Shown: piece after piece, positions 35,220 to 44,320 of the stretch
Layout: each line of letters starts with the position of its first letter
How positions within the stretch are numbered: the stretch's first letter is position 1
From: Chitinophaga lutea
Lineage (GTDB): Bacteria > Bacteroidota > Bacteroidia > Chitinophagales > Chitinophagaceae
DNA length: 64,000 nucleotides
Reading direction: 5' to 3'
NCBI RefSeq assembly: GCF_003813775.1
Contig: NZ_RPDH01000002.1
Location: 1,798,001 to 1,862,000 of the forward strand
Program-made: the position numbers and the translations under genes
Notes under the pieces: generated by a model
Told to the model about the DNA's origin: nothing
What the model saw: the letters and a program-made list of their open reading frames with translations, nothing else
The model's database searches: none

Positions 35220-36320
35220 TCAGTTTTCTGTTTGATGAGTGGTTTGTTCGTACCGCAGCATCTGCTGCCGTACGGTTTTATCTTTGCTGTTCATTTTTTG
35301 CAATGACGCATACATCGCCGCCGCCAGTGAAGGCTCGGCATCCGCGAGCTGCGCGGCGAGCTGCCGCTGCACCTTCCCGCTCGTTTTACCGGGCCCGGCC
35401 AGCAGCGACAGTTTGGCGTCGAACTGCTGCCGGTTGCCGGCCGTTACCGCCGATGCGATCTTTACTGCCACGGCCTCCCCCAACCGGATGCTCCCCATCT
35501 TTTTGAGAATGGCCATCTGCAGCGGGTAAGCGGCGGCGGTGTAAGTATCCCACAGCCATTGCTGTCGGGCGGGGGTAAAAAACCCGGGGTGAATTTTCTG
35601 TAGGGCGAAACGCGCGGTGAAAATGTTTTTCCCGCGGATGATGCCGGCTATATCGTTTTCGTACGCGGCTTTCACTTTGCCTTCGGCATCCATCACTTTT
35701 TCCATCGCCCAGTATTGGTAGTGATGGTTGTTGCTTTGCAGGAAATCGTGCAGCAGCGCGGGACTGCTATAACTTTCCATGATGCCGCGCATTTCCTCCA
35801 CCACCCTGCCGTGCGCGAGGTGCCAGAGCGTGTAGCAGGTATACACGGCGCCTTCGATCACTTCGTTTTTGATGGTTTTGAGCGTGGCGCCGGTTTTGAT
35901 ATTGGCGGAATCGGAGATCTTTTCCGTACCGGTCACCACGAGATCTTCCATTTTCAGTTCGGAGAAAATGGACGTTTCGCGCAGCAGGATTTCCTGCAGC
36001 TTGGCGTACTCATGCGGCTTGAAATCGCGGTGGTCGGTTTTGGTGAGCACTTCCCCGGCCGGCATATCGAAGCGGGTGTAGTTGCCCAGCAAATCCCAGT
36101 AGAAGTTGATGTACACCGGTTTGCATTCCCCCGTGTTACAAACGGGCGTATAAATGTTCCGGAAAAAGTACTGTGGTTTGCCGCCCTCGTCCAGCATGAG
36201 GTTGAGGGTGTAGGTAGCGCCGCTGCTGTCTTTCAGCTCGAATTTGCGGACACGTTCCTTCCCTTCCCCGGCATTGGCCAGCGAGGGCAGCAAACATAAT
36301 ATCAACCATAACAACCGCAT
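35220..36320 (-). CDS. Secreted protein with FMN-binding-like TGAT motif, probable ApbE substrate
   Basis: 366 residues, not a named family as far as I recognise. Signal peptide to about residue 17 (PSLANA). A Cys pair in VCNTGECKPVYINFYW (61 and 66) and the segment ILLRETSIFSELKMEDLVV precede TGAT at 143-146, with VIEGAVYTCYTLWHLAHG after it. The order (aspartate, TGATLKT, hydrophobic helix) is that of FMN-binding domains such as RnfG/NqrC, where ApbE links FMN to the last Thr. A second, poorer match is DSSGAT at 31-36. The C-terminal half is alpha-helical and Ala-rich. The gene is 12 bp behind the 819-residue protein gene. Confidence 0.72.
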   Translation of the reverse strand: MRLLWLILCLLPSLANAGEGKERVRKFELKDSSGATYTLNLMLDEGGKPQYFFRNIYTPVCNTGECKPVYINFYWDLLGNYTRFDMPAGEVLTKTDHRDFKPHEYAKLQEILLRETSIFSELKMEDLVVTGTEKISDSANIKTGATLKTIKNEVIEGAVYTCYTLWHLAHGRVVEEMRGIMESYSSPALLHDFLQSNNHHYQYWAMEKVMDAEGKVKAAYENDIAGIIRGKNIFTARFALQKIHPGFFTPARQQWLWDTYTAAAYPLQMAILKKMGSIRLGEAVAVKIASAVTAGNRQQFDAKLSLLAGPGKTSGKVQRQLAAQLADAEPSLAAAMYASLQKMNSKDKTVRQQMLRYEQTTHQTEN

Positions 36321-36332
36321 AGTTCCGTTCTG

Positions 36333-38792
36333 TTATTTATATTCCAGCCAGGCTGTGGCCGTACAATCTTTATTGGCGGTAAACCTTATCCAGCGGGCCT
36401 GTATGGCCGCGGGGAAAGTGTACCGGAACGTTTGCCCGGGCGTCACCGTTACTTCGCGGTACGGCATCCACACGCCGTTGCCGGCAGGGTCCGCCTCGAT
36501 GGTAAAGGTCACGGGGGCTTTGGCATCGTGTTTCAGTTCAAGGCTCCGCTGGTCGTAAAACCCGATCAGGTAAGGATCCGAAGGCGTCCCTGCTTTTACT
36601 TCGCTGTTTTTCCAGGGCCCGCCGCGGCCGGTGGGTTTGCCCAGCTTCCAGAGATCGTCTATCACGCCGGCCCATACGGCCGCCTGTTTGTCGGCGGAGC
36701 GGATGATGTGGGCGCTGTTGCCCGCACCGGCGTCCACACCGGTCATGATCAGCAGGCCGCGGTACGACGCATAATCCTGGATGCGGAAAGCATGCGACGC
36801 AACGGGACGGATTTTTGCGTAACCGTCTGCGTTTTCGGCGGGCAGTTCGTAGAACGTACCATGACAGTTAAACAAGTCCCTTTCCGTGGCCACTTCGCGG
36901 CAAATACGCAGCGCCGCCTGGTTGGTGGGCGCGGTAAACGCATCGCTGCCGAGCGGCAACCGCCAGCGGCGGCCATTGTCGTCCGTTACCAGTACCGATG
37001 CTTCATCGATGGTGACTACTTTTTCCGGGATGGCAAATTTTTCGCGGATGAAACCGGCGGCCGCTGCATCGTTTTTCTTCACCAGCTCCATTTTTTCATT
37101 GAGTTCGTAATAGCCCAGGTCTGTAGACGTGGAACCTTTCCAATGCAAAGCGTTCATGCCTAAAGTACGTTTATTATCCCCAAGGCCGTAGATTAATCCA
37201 CCACTGGTATTTGCAACCGTTCCCACCTTCGTTAAACCGTTAAAAACAGCATCCGGCACCGTTTTACGGCTGTCTTTCCCGGTATAGGCGAACCATACCG
37301 TCGCCTTTCCGCCCGTGGTTGTTTTCACCCGGATCCATTCACCGGGCTGCTGCGCATCGAACACCTGCGGTATCGCTTCACCCGCAGCCAGCGAGATGGT
37401 TTTTACCACGGTCCATTGTCCGTTACCACGGTCTGTTTCGAAAGTGAACGAAGCCGGTTCGGTACCGTTATTTTGCACCCATGCGGTACGGTGGGGCCAG
37501 CCGGCAAACAAAAACGGCTCCGACGCATCGCCGGGCTGCAGCGTTTCCTGCAGCCATACAGCGCCTTCGGCGGAGTTGGGGCCCAACTGGTCGGGCAACT
37601 GGAACGAAGTGAACCAGAGGTTGGAATTGGATTGCCCCGGCCCTTCGATATTGCCTTTCGCCTTGCGTTTGTTGAGGAACTCGCGCTGCGCTGAATCGTC
37701 GCAACCCAGTACCAGCAGGTTATTCCAGCGGGCAAAATCGCCGATCACCCGGAGGTAGGCGGTACGGGGACGAATGCCTGCCGTTTGCGCGGAGGAAAAG
37801 CTGGCGGGGAAACGCCAGAACAGACCGTGCATCGTCATCAGGTAATCGGGTTTATCCGGTGTGCCGATGTCGCGGATGCGCGGCCATTCCGTATTCCAGC
37901 CGTGCGCGCCGTCGTAGCTGTGACTGGCTTTGGGCAGGCGGTAAAAATGCCACGCGCCTTTATCGCGCACGCCCAGCAGCACCGATTTATGATCCCAGCC
38001 GGTCGCCCAGATGGGATCCGTGGCGGGATTTTTATTGCCGTGAATACCACCCGGACCGGTGATTTCCACAAACTGGTTGCGGCGCACCACCTTCCAGTTT
38101 TTGCCGTCCCATTCACTGAGCGAACCGGCTTCGATATCGAATTGTTTCAACGCCTGCGGGCCGGACTCTCCGTTGTTGGAATAAACCATCACACCCTGCC
38201 CGGAATACAGGCCCTTGCCGTGCGCGCCGGGCAACAGGTCTGTGGCCTGGTTGGCGGACGCATCGGCCCCTTTTTTCTTTTTGATGTTCCCGTCTTCATA
38301 CAACATCACCGGCGCCAGCGTTTTGACGTCCACTTCATAAAACCCTTCTTCCATGGTGCCGTAATAAATTTTACCGGCAGGGTCCGTCAGATGCCGCGCG
38401 TTGCCGGTGTGACGGCCAGGCATCACCTTGTAAGGAATGGTCCGCACGGTCCCTTTCCCGTCAATCGCATAGGGACCGATGAAGAGCTGGTTGCTTTCCT
38501 TGTGCACCATCCGGTTGGCCGGTGTGCCGCCGATGCTTTCGGGGCGCACGGTTTGCTGCAGCGACGGTGAAATTTCGTAGAGTTTGTCGGAAGAGCCTTC
38601 GGGCAGATGCGGCCCGTAAGTGATCACCCAGAGTTTGCCGGCCCAGGGCACCACCGCCCCGGTACCGCACTCGCCTTCGTTATTGTACATGGCCAGGTGC
38701 GGGTATACGCCGCTGAAAGACCGCTGCTGGGAGTGGCCCAGCAGCGGTGAGAATAAAATGCTGTATGTCGCGATATATCGGAGAATGCGCAT
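36333..38792 (-). CDS. Large secreted protein with internally duplicated halves, unknown function
   Basis: 819 residues with a signal peptide (YIATYSILFSPLLGHSQ). I do not recognise a family. The first part has repeated beta-strand motifs suggesting a propeller. Residues 322-504 and 644-819 are duplicated: HGLFWRFPA with HGTFYELPA, WNNLLVLG with YRGLLIMTG, SEPFLFAGW with SDPYLIGFY, ASFTFETD with VTFTIEAD, EWIRVKT with RWIRFTA, and ATVWFAYT with ATAWLEYK. The last ~80 residues of each half look like a beta-sandwich. It is 2 bp behind susD, so it belongs to the locus. A sugar-binding or lyase-type role is possible but unsupported. Confidence 0.8.
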   Translation of the reverse strand: MRILRYIATYSILFSPLLGHSQQRSFSGVYPHLAMYNNEGECGTGAVVPWAGKLWVITYGPHLPEGSSDKLYEISPSLQQTVRPESIGGTPANRMVHKESNQLFIGPYAIDGKGTVRTIPYKVMPGRHTGNARHLTDPAGKIYYGTMEEGFYEVDVKTLAPVMLYEDGNIKKKKGADASANQATDLLPGAHGKGLYSGQGVMVYSNNGESGPQALKQFDIEAGSLSEWDGKNWKVVRRNQFVEITGPGGIHGNKNPATDPIWATGWDHKSVLLGVRDKGAWHFYRLPKASHSYDGAHGWNTEWPRIRDIGTPDKPDYLMTMHGLFWRFPASFSSAQTAGIRPRTAYLRVIGDFARWNNLLVLGCDDSAQREFLNKRKAKGNIEGPGQSNSNLWFTSFQLPDQLGPNSAEGAVWLQETLQPGDASEPFLFAGWPHRTAWVQNNGTEPASFTFETDRGNGQWTVVKTISLAAGEAIPQVFDAQQPGEWIRVKTTTGGKATVWFAYTGKDSRKTVPDAVFNGLTKVGTVANTSGGLIYGLGDNKRTLGMNALHWKGSTSTDLGYYELNEKMELVKKNDAAAAGFIREKFAIPEKVVTIDEASVLVTDDNGRRWRLPLGSDAFTAPTNQAALRICREVATERDLFNCHGTFYELPAENADGYAKIRPVASHAFRIQDYASYRGLLIMTGVDAGAGNSAHIIRSADKQAAVWAGVIDDLWKLGKPTGRGGPWKNSEVKAGTPSDPYLIGFYDQRSLELKHDAKAPVTFTIEADPAGNGVWMPYREVTVTPGQTFRYTFPAAIQARWIRFTANKDCTATAWLEYK

Positions 38793-38794
38793 GC

Positions 38795-40483
38795 CTAGTA
38801 GTTCGGATTTTGAATGAGATTACTGATGAGTACTTCGGTCGACGGGATGGGCCACACGTACTGGCGGCTCTCGTCGAATTTGCGGAGGGCGATCTGTTTG
38901 ATCTGGCCGGCATTGTACATGGCGGAGAAATCGGCCACGCCGTCTTCGTCAACCGGCGGAACGGACGGGAAGAACCAGAGCCCCGGGCCGGTCACTTTCG
39001 CGCGCAGGTCTGCCGGGTCGAGCAGGCCGAAATTGGGTTTGTTCAACACCTTGCCGGCGATTTTCCAGCGGATGATGTCCATGTACCGGACACCTTCCAT
39101 CGCGAACTCCATTCTTCTTTCCGTACGGAGAATCCTGCGCAATGCGGTCCGGTCGGTAGTGGTCACAGCAGGGTATGATGCGGTGGCGGTGTAGGCAACG
39201 CCATACGCGCGGGCGCGCACCATGTTGATGGCGTCGAGCACCGACTGGTCAATTTCATTCAGTTCGATTTTCGCTTCGGCATACATCAGCAGCACATCGG
39301 CATACCGCACGATGATCTTGTCAGGCTCCGCCTGCCAGGAATTCAGCAGCCAGTCGCCATCCACGCCTTTCTTCCAGATCAGCCCGTTGTACGAGGCAAA
39401 AATGGCTACTGAGCGGGTGTCTTTGTTTTCCACGTATTTGTTGTCCGCCACTTTGTAAACCTTCAATGTATCCGGGTGCGGCTCGTAGGTGTAACCGAGA
39501 TGGATGGTCTGGAATTCCACGATGGTGGCGGCACAGCGCGGGTCGCGGTTCAGGAAGGGTTTGCGGGGATTGAACAGCGGCGATTCATCGATCGGCAGGC
39601 CGTCTTTGCAAAGGAATGCGCAGAACAGATCCCAGGAAGGGTCCTTTGCGCCCCAGCCGCCGGCGTTGCGGGTCACATAATCCTGTAAGCCTCCCAATGT
39701 AACTTTCAGCGCCACGGAACGCGGCAACCCAAAAATCGTTTCGGGTGAATTTTTGGTTTTGGAAATAAAGAGGTTGCTGAAGTTGTCGTGGAGCCGGTAC
39801 ACTTTCTGATCCATGCAGGCTTTGGCCGCATCACGGGCGGTTGCCCAGTCGTTCATCTGCAGCGCAATGCGGGCTTTCAGCGCGAGCGCCGCGCCCGATG
39901 TGGCCCGTTTCAGTTCTGAAGCGGCATAGGATTTCGGCAGGTTCGCGATCGCGGAATCAAAGTCTGCGTAAATCTTTTTCAGCACTTCCGCTTTATCCAT
40001 CTGTTTGAGCTTGAGGGCTTCCTCGATATCGAGCACCGCTTCGGTGTACACGATGTTGCCGTAGTGCGACAACAAACGGGAATACATGGCGGCACGCACA
40101 AAACGGGCTTCCGCGGAATAACGGCTGATCTGTGTTTGCGACAATGAGCCGGCCGCCCTGTCTACACTCTGCACCACCGCGTTGGCGCGGGCAATGGCTT
40201 TGTAGGAGTTCGTCCACCAGTTCTTCACAAAATCCGTTTCACCGTTGATGGTAGCGCCGGCAATGGGAGAAGTGGCGTCGCGGTAAATAAAATCGTCCGT
40301 CCAGTCGTCCTGGTCCGTCATCCAGAAAGCATCTTTATAGAGGCCGTTGAGCGACATCACGATTTCTTCCGGCGTGGAGTTCCAGGTATCGCCGGAGCCG
40401 TCAGACAGCGGGTTCAGATCCAGGCTCCCGCAGGAAGACATGAGCAGCAGGCCAAGCGAAGCGATGAGTATGTTGCGTTTCAT
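38795..40483 (-). CDS. SusD/RagB-family nutrient-binding lipoprotein
   Basis: 562 residues. A lipobox leader (IASLGLLLMSSCGSLDLNP) and canonical SusD motifs: NGLYKDAFWMTDQDD, YSAEARFVRAAMYSRLLSHYG, IIVRYADVLLMYAEAKIELN and LRRILRTERRMEFAMEG. It is a surface lipoprotein that captures glycan for the SusC encoded 11 bp upstream. It is followed by only 2 bp before the duplicated secreted protein gene. Confidence 0.94.
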   Translation of the reverse strand: MKRNILIASLGLLLMSSCGSLDLNPLSDGSGDTWNSTPEEIVMSLNGLYKDAFWMTDQDDWTDDFIYRDATSPIAGATINGETDFVKNWWTNSYKAIARANAVVQSVDRAAGSLSQTQISRYSAEARFVRAAMYSRLLSHYGNIVYTEAVLDIEEALKLKQMDKAEVLKKIYADFDSAIANLPKSYAASELKRATSGAALALKARIALQMNDWATARDAAKACMDQKVYRLHDNFSNLFISKTKNSPETIFGLPRSVALKVTLGGLQDYVTRNAGGWGAKDPSWDLFCAFLCKDGLPIDESPLFNPRKPFLNRDPRCAATIVEFQTIHLGYTYEPHPDTLKVYKVADNKYVENKDTRSVAIFASYNGLIWKKGVDGDWLLNSWQAEPDKIIVRYADVLLMYAEAKIELNEIDQSVLDAINMVRARAYGVAYTATASYPAVTTTDRTALRRILRTERRMEFAMEGVRYMDIIRWKIAGKVLNKPNFGLLDPADLRAKVTGPGLWFFPSVPPVDEDGVADFSAMYNAGQIKQIALRKFDESRQYVWPIPSTEVLISNLIQNPNY

Positions 40484-40494
40484 GAATATCAGTT

Positions 40495-43400
40495 TTAGAA
40501 TTTAACAGATGCGCCTATCAGGTAACTCACCGTGATCGGGTAACCCAGCGTGCTTTGCTCGGGGTCCCATCCTTTCGGGAAGTTATGCGACGAGAACAGG
40601 TCGGTAACGGTGCCGTAAATACGGACGCCCTGAACATGGGCTTTCTGTACCAGGTGCCTGGGCAGCGAATAACTGAGGTTGATATTTTTAAGGCGGAAAT
40701 AAGCACCGTTGATCAGCCAGAAATCGGACACGGCGTAGTTGTTACCGGCGGAAGTATTGGTATAACGCGGGTACTTGGCCTGCAGGTTCTGCTCCGGCGT
40801 GTTGTACCGGCTCCAGGTATGCCCGTCGATGATAGCCGGGAAGGCGCCGAAGTTTTCACGGAGCGGGCGTACGATATCCTGCCCCAGCAGGCTGTTCTGT
40901 TTACCCACACCCTGCAGTACGATGCCTAGGCTCCAGTTTTTATACCCGCCCTGCAATGTGGCGCCGTAGGTGTAGCGGGGCAATGATCCCCCCAGCAGCA
41001 CCCGGTCGTACTCTGGAGAAATTTTCCCATCGGGCTTGCCTTCCGGGCCGCTGATATCGCGGTAGCGGATATCGCCGGGCCGCGTGTTGGCGTTGAGCTT
41101 GGGAGATTTATCCACTTCATCCTGCGTCTGGAACAGCCCTTCGGAGATGTATCCATACCATTCGTTGAATTCGCTGCCCTGGATCTTGATCTGGTCGCCG
41201 ATGAACTCGGTGCCGCCCAGATCGCCCATACGGGAGCGGAAATCGGAGAGGTTGGCGGACACGCTGTACGAGAAGTCACCGACTTTATCACTCCAGCTTG
41301 CCATAAACTCCCAGCCGGTGGTGTGCATTTTACCGGTGTTCTGATCGGGGTTGTCGAAGCCGATGAAATCGGGTATTTCCAGCGGCAGCAGCATGTCGCT
41401 CGTGGTTTTCTTGAAATAGTCCGCCGTAATGCGCAGGCGGTTATCGAGCACGTTCAGGTCAATCCCGAAGTCGGTAGAGGCCGTCGTTTCCCAGGTGATG
41501 TTGCGGATGGCGTATTGCCGCTGCGCAGCCGCCTGGCCGGACAGCACGGTGTTACCCTGGTAAAAGAGGGAATTGTTCTCGAACGTAAGAATGGCCTGGT
41601 ACGGGTAGTTCCCGATCCGCTCGTTGCCGAGCGTGCCCCAGGAAGCGCGCAGTTTCAGGAACGACAGCCAGGGGGCGAGATCTTTCATGAACGGCTCCTC
41701 AGACACGATCCATCCCGCAGACACAGAAGGGAAAGAGCCCCAGCGGTAATCGGACGCAAAGCGCGACGAGGCGTCGTACCGGATGTTGGCCTGCAACAGG
41801 TAACGGTCTTTGAAGTTGTACATCACCCTGCCGAACCAGGAGCGGTAAGCGTTCTCGTAGGCCGCTCCGGCATTGTCCCTGAACTCCAGCGGACCCAGAT
41901 TCAGATAAGGGTAAGAGGTGAGCAGGTATTGCCCGCGCGAAGCATCAAGATCTTCGTTGAAGGCGCGGAAATATTCATACCCGGCGAGCAGGTTGATATC
42001 GTGTTTACCGAACTTCTTGCTGTAATTGGCGAGAAACTGGATGGTGTAGCGGTAATTGTCGTCGCGGCCTTCGTCGAGCCTCGTTTCAGCCGCGTCCTGC
42101 ACGTAACCGCTGACGGAGTTGGGATTGTTCCACGAGGTATACGGGATTTTACGGCGGAATACTTTGGTTTTATTGAAGTTCAGGAAGGGCGACACCACCC
42201 CGCTGAATTTAAGGCCTTCTATCGGCGTGAAATCCAGCGCCACTTTACCGCCGATCTGGTTATACCACTGGTGGTTGAAGCCGCCGTATTTCAGCTGCGC
42301 ATATACGTTCGTGCCGTCTTTCCCTGCGCCCACGCGCCCGTCCGACCACATGGCCGCATACAGCGGCGGCAGGATGGCCATCCGGTAAATGGGATTCAAT
42401 GTGGGCTCTTTCACCGTGGTGCGGCGGAAGTTCAGATCCACGGTCGACGACAGGTATCTGTTGATGGTGATATCATTGTTGAGACGCGCGGTGATGCGCT
42501 GATAGCTGCGCCCGTCGTACAGTGCGCCGAGATCGTCGTACCCGAAGGAAACTTTGCTGCGGATGTTTTTGCCACCCGCATTGATGCCCAGCAGGTGCGT
42601 CTGGCGCTGGGAGTTATCTTTCAGGATCATACCTCGCCAGTCTGTATTCGGATACTCATCCGGGTTCTGTGCGTTGAGCTGGTAGTAGTTATCGATCGTC
42701 GCTTTCGGATAGGTCGGGTATTCGTTGGCATTGTTGCCGTTATCATTCCAGCGGAGCTCGTTGGTGAGCTGCATATACCGCACCACGTCCACGTAGTCCG
42801 GCAGTTTGGTCGGTTTTTCGACGCCGTACTCGTAGGAATAATCCATGCTCAGCTGGTTGCCCTGCGCGCGTTTGGAGGTCACCACGATCACGCCTGCCGC
42901 CGCCCTCGAACCGTAGATAGACGCAGAGGCCGCGTCTTTCAGCACGGAAATGCTTTCCACGTCGTTGGGGTTGATGGAGTTGATATCGTCGATGGGCACA
43001 CCGTCGAGGATGATGAGCGGGTTCGCCCCTTCAGACCCGATGGTGGTGATGCCGCGGATGCGGATGTTGGCCGTGGCGCCCGGGGCGCTGTTGGTGCGGG
43101 TCACCATCACGCCCGGCATAGAGCCCTGTAAAGCGGTAGAGATCTGCGCGGTTTTGCGGGCGGCCACTTCCTCTCCTTTCACAGCAGATACCGCACCCGT
43201 GAGGTCTGTTTTTTTCACGGAGCCGTACCCCACTACCACCACGCCTTCCAACGCCGTATCGATCGCCTTGGTGAGTTTGACGTCCAGCTTCTGTTGTCCG
43301 TTGAGTGCGATGCTGAATTTTTCAAACCCGATGTAAGTGAATACCAGCGTAGCTTTATCAGGCACGTTGGCCAGTTTGAATTCTCCTTTTTCATCCGTGG

Positions 43401-43953
43401 TGGTGCCCTTGGTGGTGCCTTCCACCATGATGGTCACACCCGGCAAAGGCTCACCCGTATCGTCGGTTACCCGGCCGGTGAGCGTTACCAATGGCGGCGG
43501 GAAGAATGCCAGCTGCGGAAAACCCTGCGGGCTCTGCACCTGTTTGCGGATAGAAATCGTTTTGTCGGTAATGGAATAAGTAAGGCCCTGGTTCTGCAGC
43601 ACGTTTTTGAGCAGTGCGTCAACGGAAGCGTGCTGCACTTCCACCGTCACCGGTTTCGCCGCCTTTACCAGCTGGTTGTCGTAAAAAACGACATAGCCGG
43701 TCTGTTTGCGGATGGCATTGAACACTGTTTTCAGCTTTACATTTTTCCCTGAAAAGCTCACTGTCTGTGAATAAACCGCTGCGCTCACCTGGAGCATCGT
43801 CAGCATCATTAGCAGCCCTGTTAACTTCATCGTCAACAACATTTTGGTTGAATATCGCAGAAGGATGTCCGGATGCTCCAGACCTGCACGTGGGACAGGT
43901 AATGGCGTGGCGGCAGCCGTCCGCCCGCCGGGAGCGATAAATTTAAATTGCAT
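40495..43953 (-). CDS. SusC/RagA receptor with STN domain (transducer type)
   Basis: 1152 residues from the start at 43953 (MQFKFIAPGG), the usual start of Chitinophagaceae transducer-type SusC proteins; a start 22 codons upstream is open but unlike the family. An STN domain (VKLKTVFNAIRKQTGYVVFYDNQL in part, then ALLKNVLQNQGLTYSI) precedes the carboxypeptidase-like domain (LTGRVTDDTGEPLPGVTIMV), the plug (PLIILDGVPIDD, IYGSRAAAGVIVVTSK) and the barrel. The STN domain would signal to the FecR and ECF sigma factor encoded just upstream. Together with SusD it starts the flavin-redox operon. Confidence 0.94.
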   Translation of the reverse strand: MQFKFIAPGGRTAAATPLPVPRAGLEHPDILLRYSTKMLLTMKLTGLLMMLTMLQVSAAVYSQTVSFSGKNVKLKTVFNAIRKQTGYVVFYDNQLVKAAKPVTVEVQHASVDALLKNVLQNQGLTYSITDKTISIRKQVQSPQGFPQLAFFPPPLVTLTGRVTDDTGEPLPGVTIMVEGTTKGTTTDEKGEFKLANVPDKATLVFTYIGFEKFSIALNGQQKLDVKLTKAIDTALEGVVVVGYGSVKKTDLTGAVSAVKGEEVAARKTAQISTALQGSMPGVMVTRTNSAPGATANIRIRGITTIGSEGANPLIILDGVPIDDINSINPNDVESISVLKDAASASIYGSRAAAGVIVVTSKRAQGNQLSMDYSYEYGVEKPTKLPDYVDVVRYMQLTNELRWNDNGNNANEYPTYPKATIDNYYQLNAQNPDEYPNTDWRGMILKDNSQRQTHLLGINAGGKNIRSKVSFGYDDLGALYDGRSYQRITARLNNDITINRYLSSTVDLNFRRTTVKEPTLNPIYRMAILPPLYAAMWSDGRVGAGKDGTNVYAQLKYGGFNHQWYNQIGGKVALDFTPIEGLKFSGVVSPFLNFNKTKVFRRKIPYTSWNNPNSVSGYVQDAAETRLDEGRDDNYRYTIQFLANYSKKFGKHDINLLAGYEYFRAFNEDLDASRGQYLLTSYPYLNLGPLEFRDNAGAAYENAYRSWFGRVMYNFKDRYLLQANIRYDASSRFASDYRWGSFPSVSAGWIVSEEPFMKDLAPWLSFLKLRASWGTLGNERIGNYPYQAILTFENNSLFYQGNTVLSGQAAAQRQYAIRNITWETTASTDFGIDLNVLDNRLRITADYFKKTTSDMLLPLEIPDFIGFDNPDQNTGKMHTTGWEFMASWSDKVGDFSYSVSANLSDFRSRMGDLGGTEFIGDQIKIQGSEFNEWYGYISEGLFQTQDEVDKSPKLNANTRPGDIRYRDISGPEGKPDGKISPEYDRVLLGGSLPRYTYGATLQGGYKNWSLGIVLQGVGKQNSLLGQDIVRPLRENFGAFPAIIDGHTWSRYNTPEQNLQAKYPRYTNTSAGNNYAVSDFWLINGAYFRLKNINLSYSLPRHLVQKAHVQGVRIYGTVTDLFSSHNFPKGWDPEQSTLGYPITVSYLIGASVKF

Positions 43954-44320
43954 ACATTTGCATTGTTTGGTTGAATGAATAGGCAGTTCTAGCCGATTGT
44001 TTTGTTCATAGCCTGCCAAACGCCCGCCAGAGATGTTCGCAGCATTTCTGGCTTTTTTTTTGACAGACCGTTTTTGTTCAGTTTTCAGTTATCATAAAGC
44101 GATCATACTTTTCCTTCTTTTAGTTTTTCATTGTTCAGTTTTCAGTTATTGTAACGCGGTCCTGTGGTTCTTTCATTGTTGCGCCTGCGGTTATAATGCG
44201 ATCATACTATTCACCACTGCTTCGTTTGCAGCAGCATCATACAATCATACGTTTCGTTCATTGTTGCGTCCGGTATTATTATAATACGACCATTCGTTTC
44301 TTTCATTGCTGCGCTCACGG
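43954..44320. other. Gap between fecR and the transducer susC, with degenerate repeats
   Basis: No gene is supported in these 367 bp. Most of it is the degenerate repeat array listed separately. The promoter of the susC operon should lie at its left end, next to the start codon; no clean consensus box was found. Confidence 0.55.
44074..44310. repeat. Degenerate 45-bp repeat array between fecR and susC
   Basis: TTTCATTGTT-like starts recur at 44126, 44171, 44256 (one mismatch) and 44301 (TTTCATTGCT), giving steps of 45, 85 and 45. The 19-bp TTGTTCAGTTTTCAGTTAT occurs exactly at 44074 and 44131. GCGATCATAC recurs near 44100 and 44198. Confidence 0.6.

Noticed and set aside
41323..43131. A 602-codon open frame on the plus strand
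   Set aside because: Antisense shadow of the STN-type susC gene; no recognisable domain.
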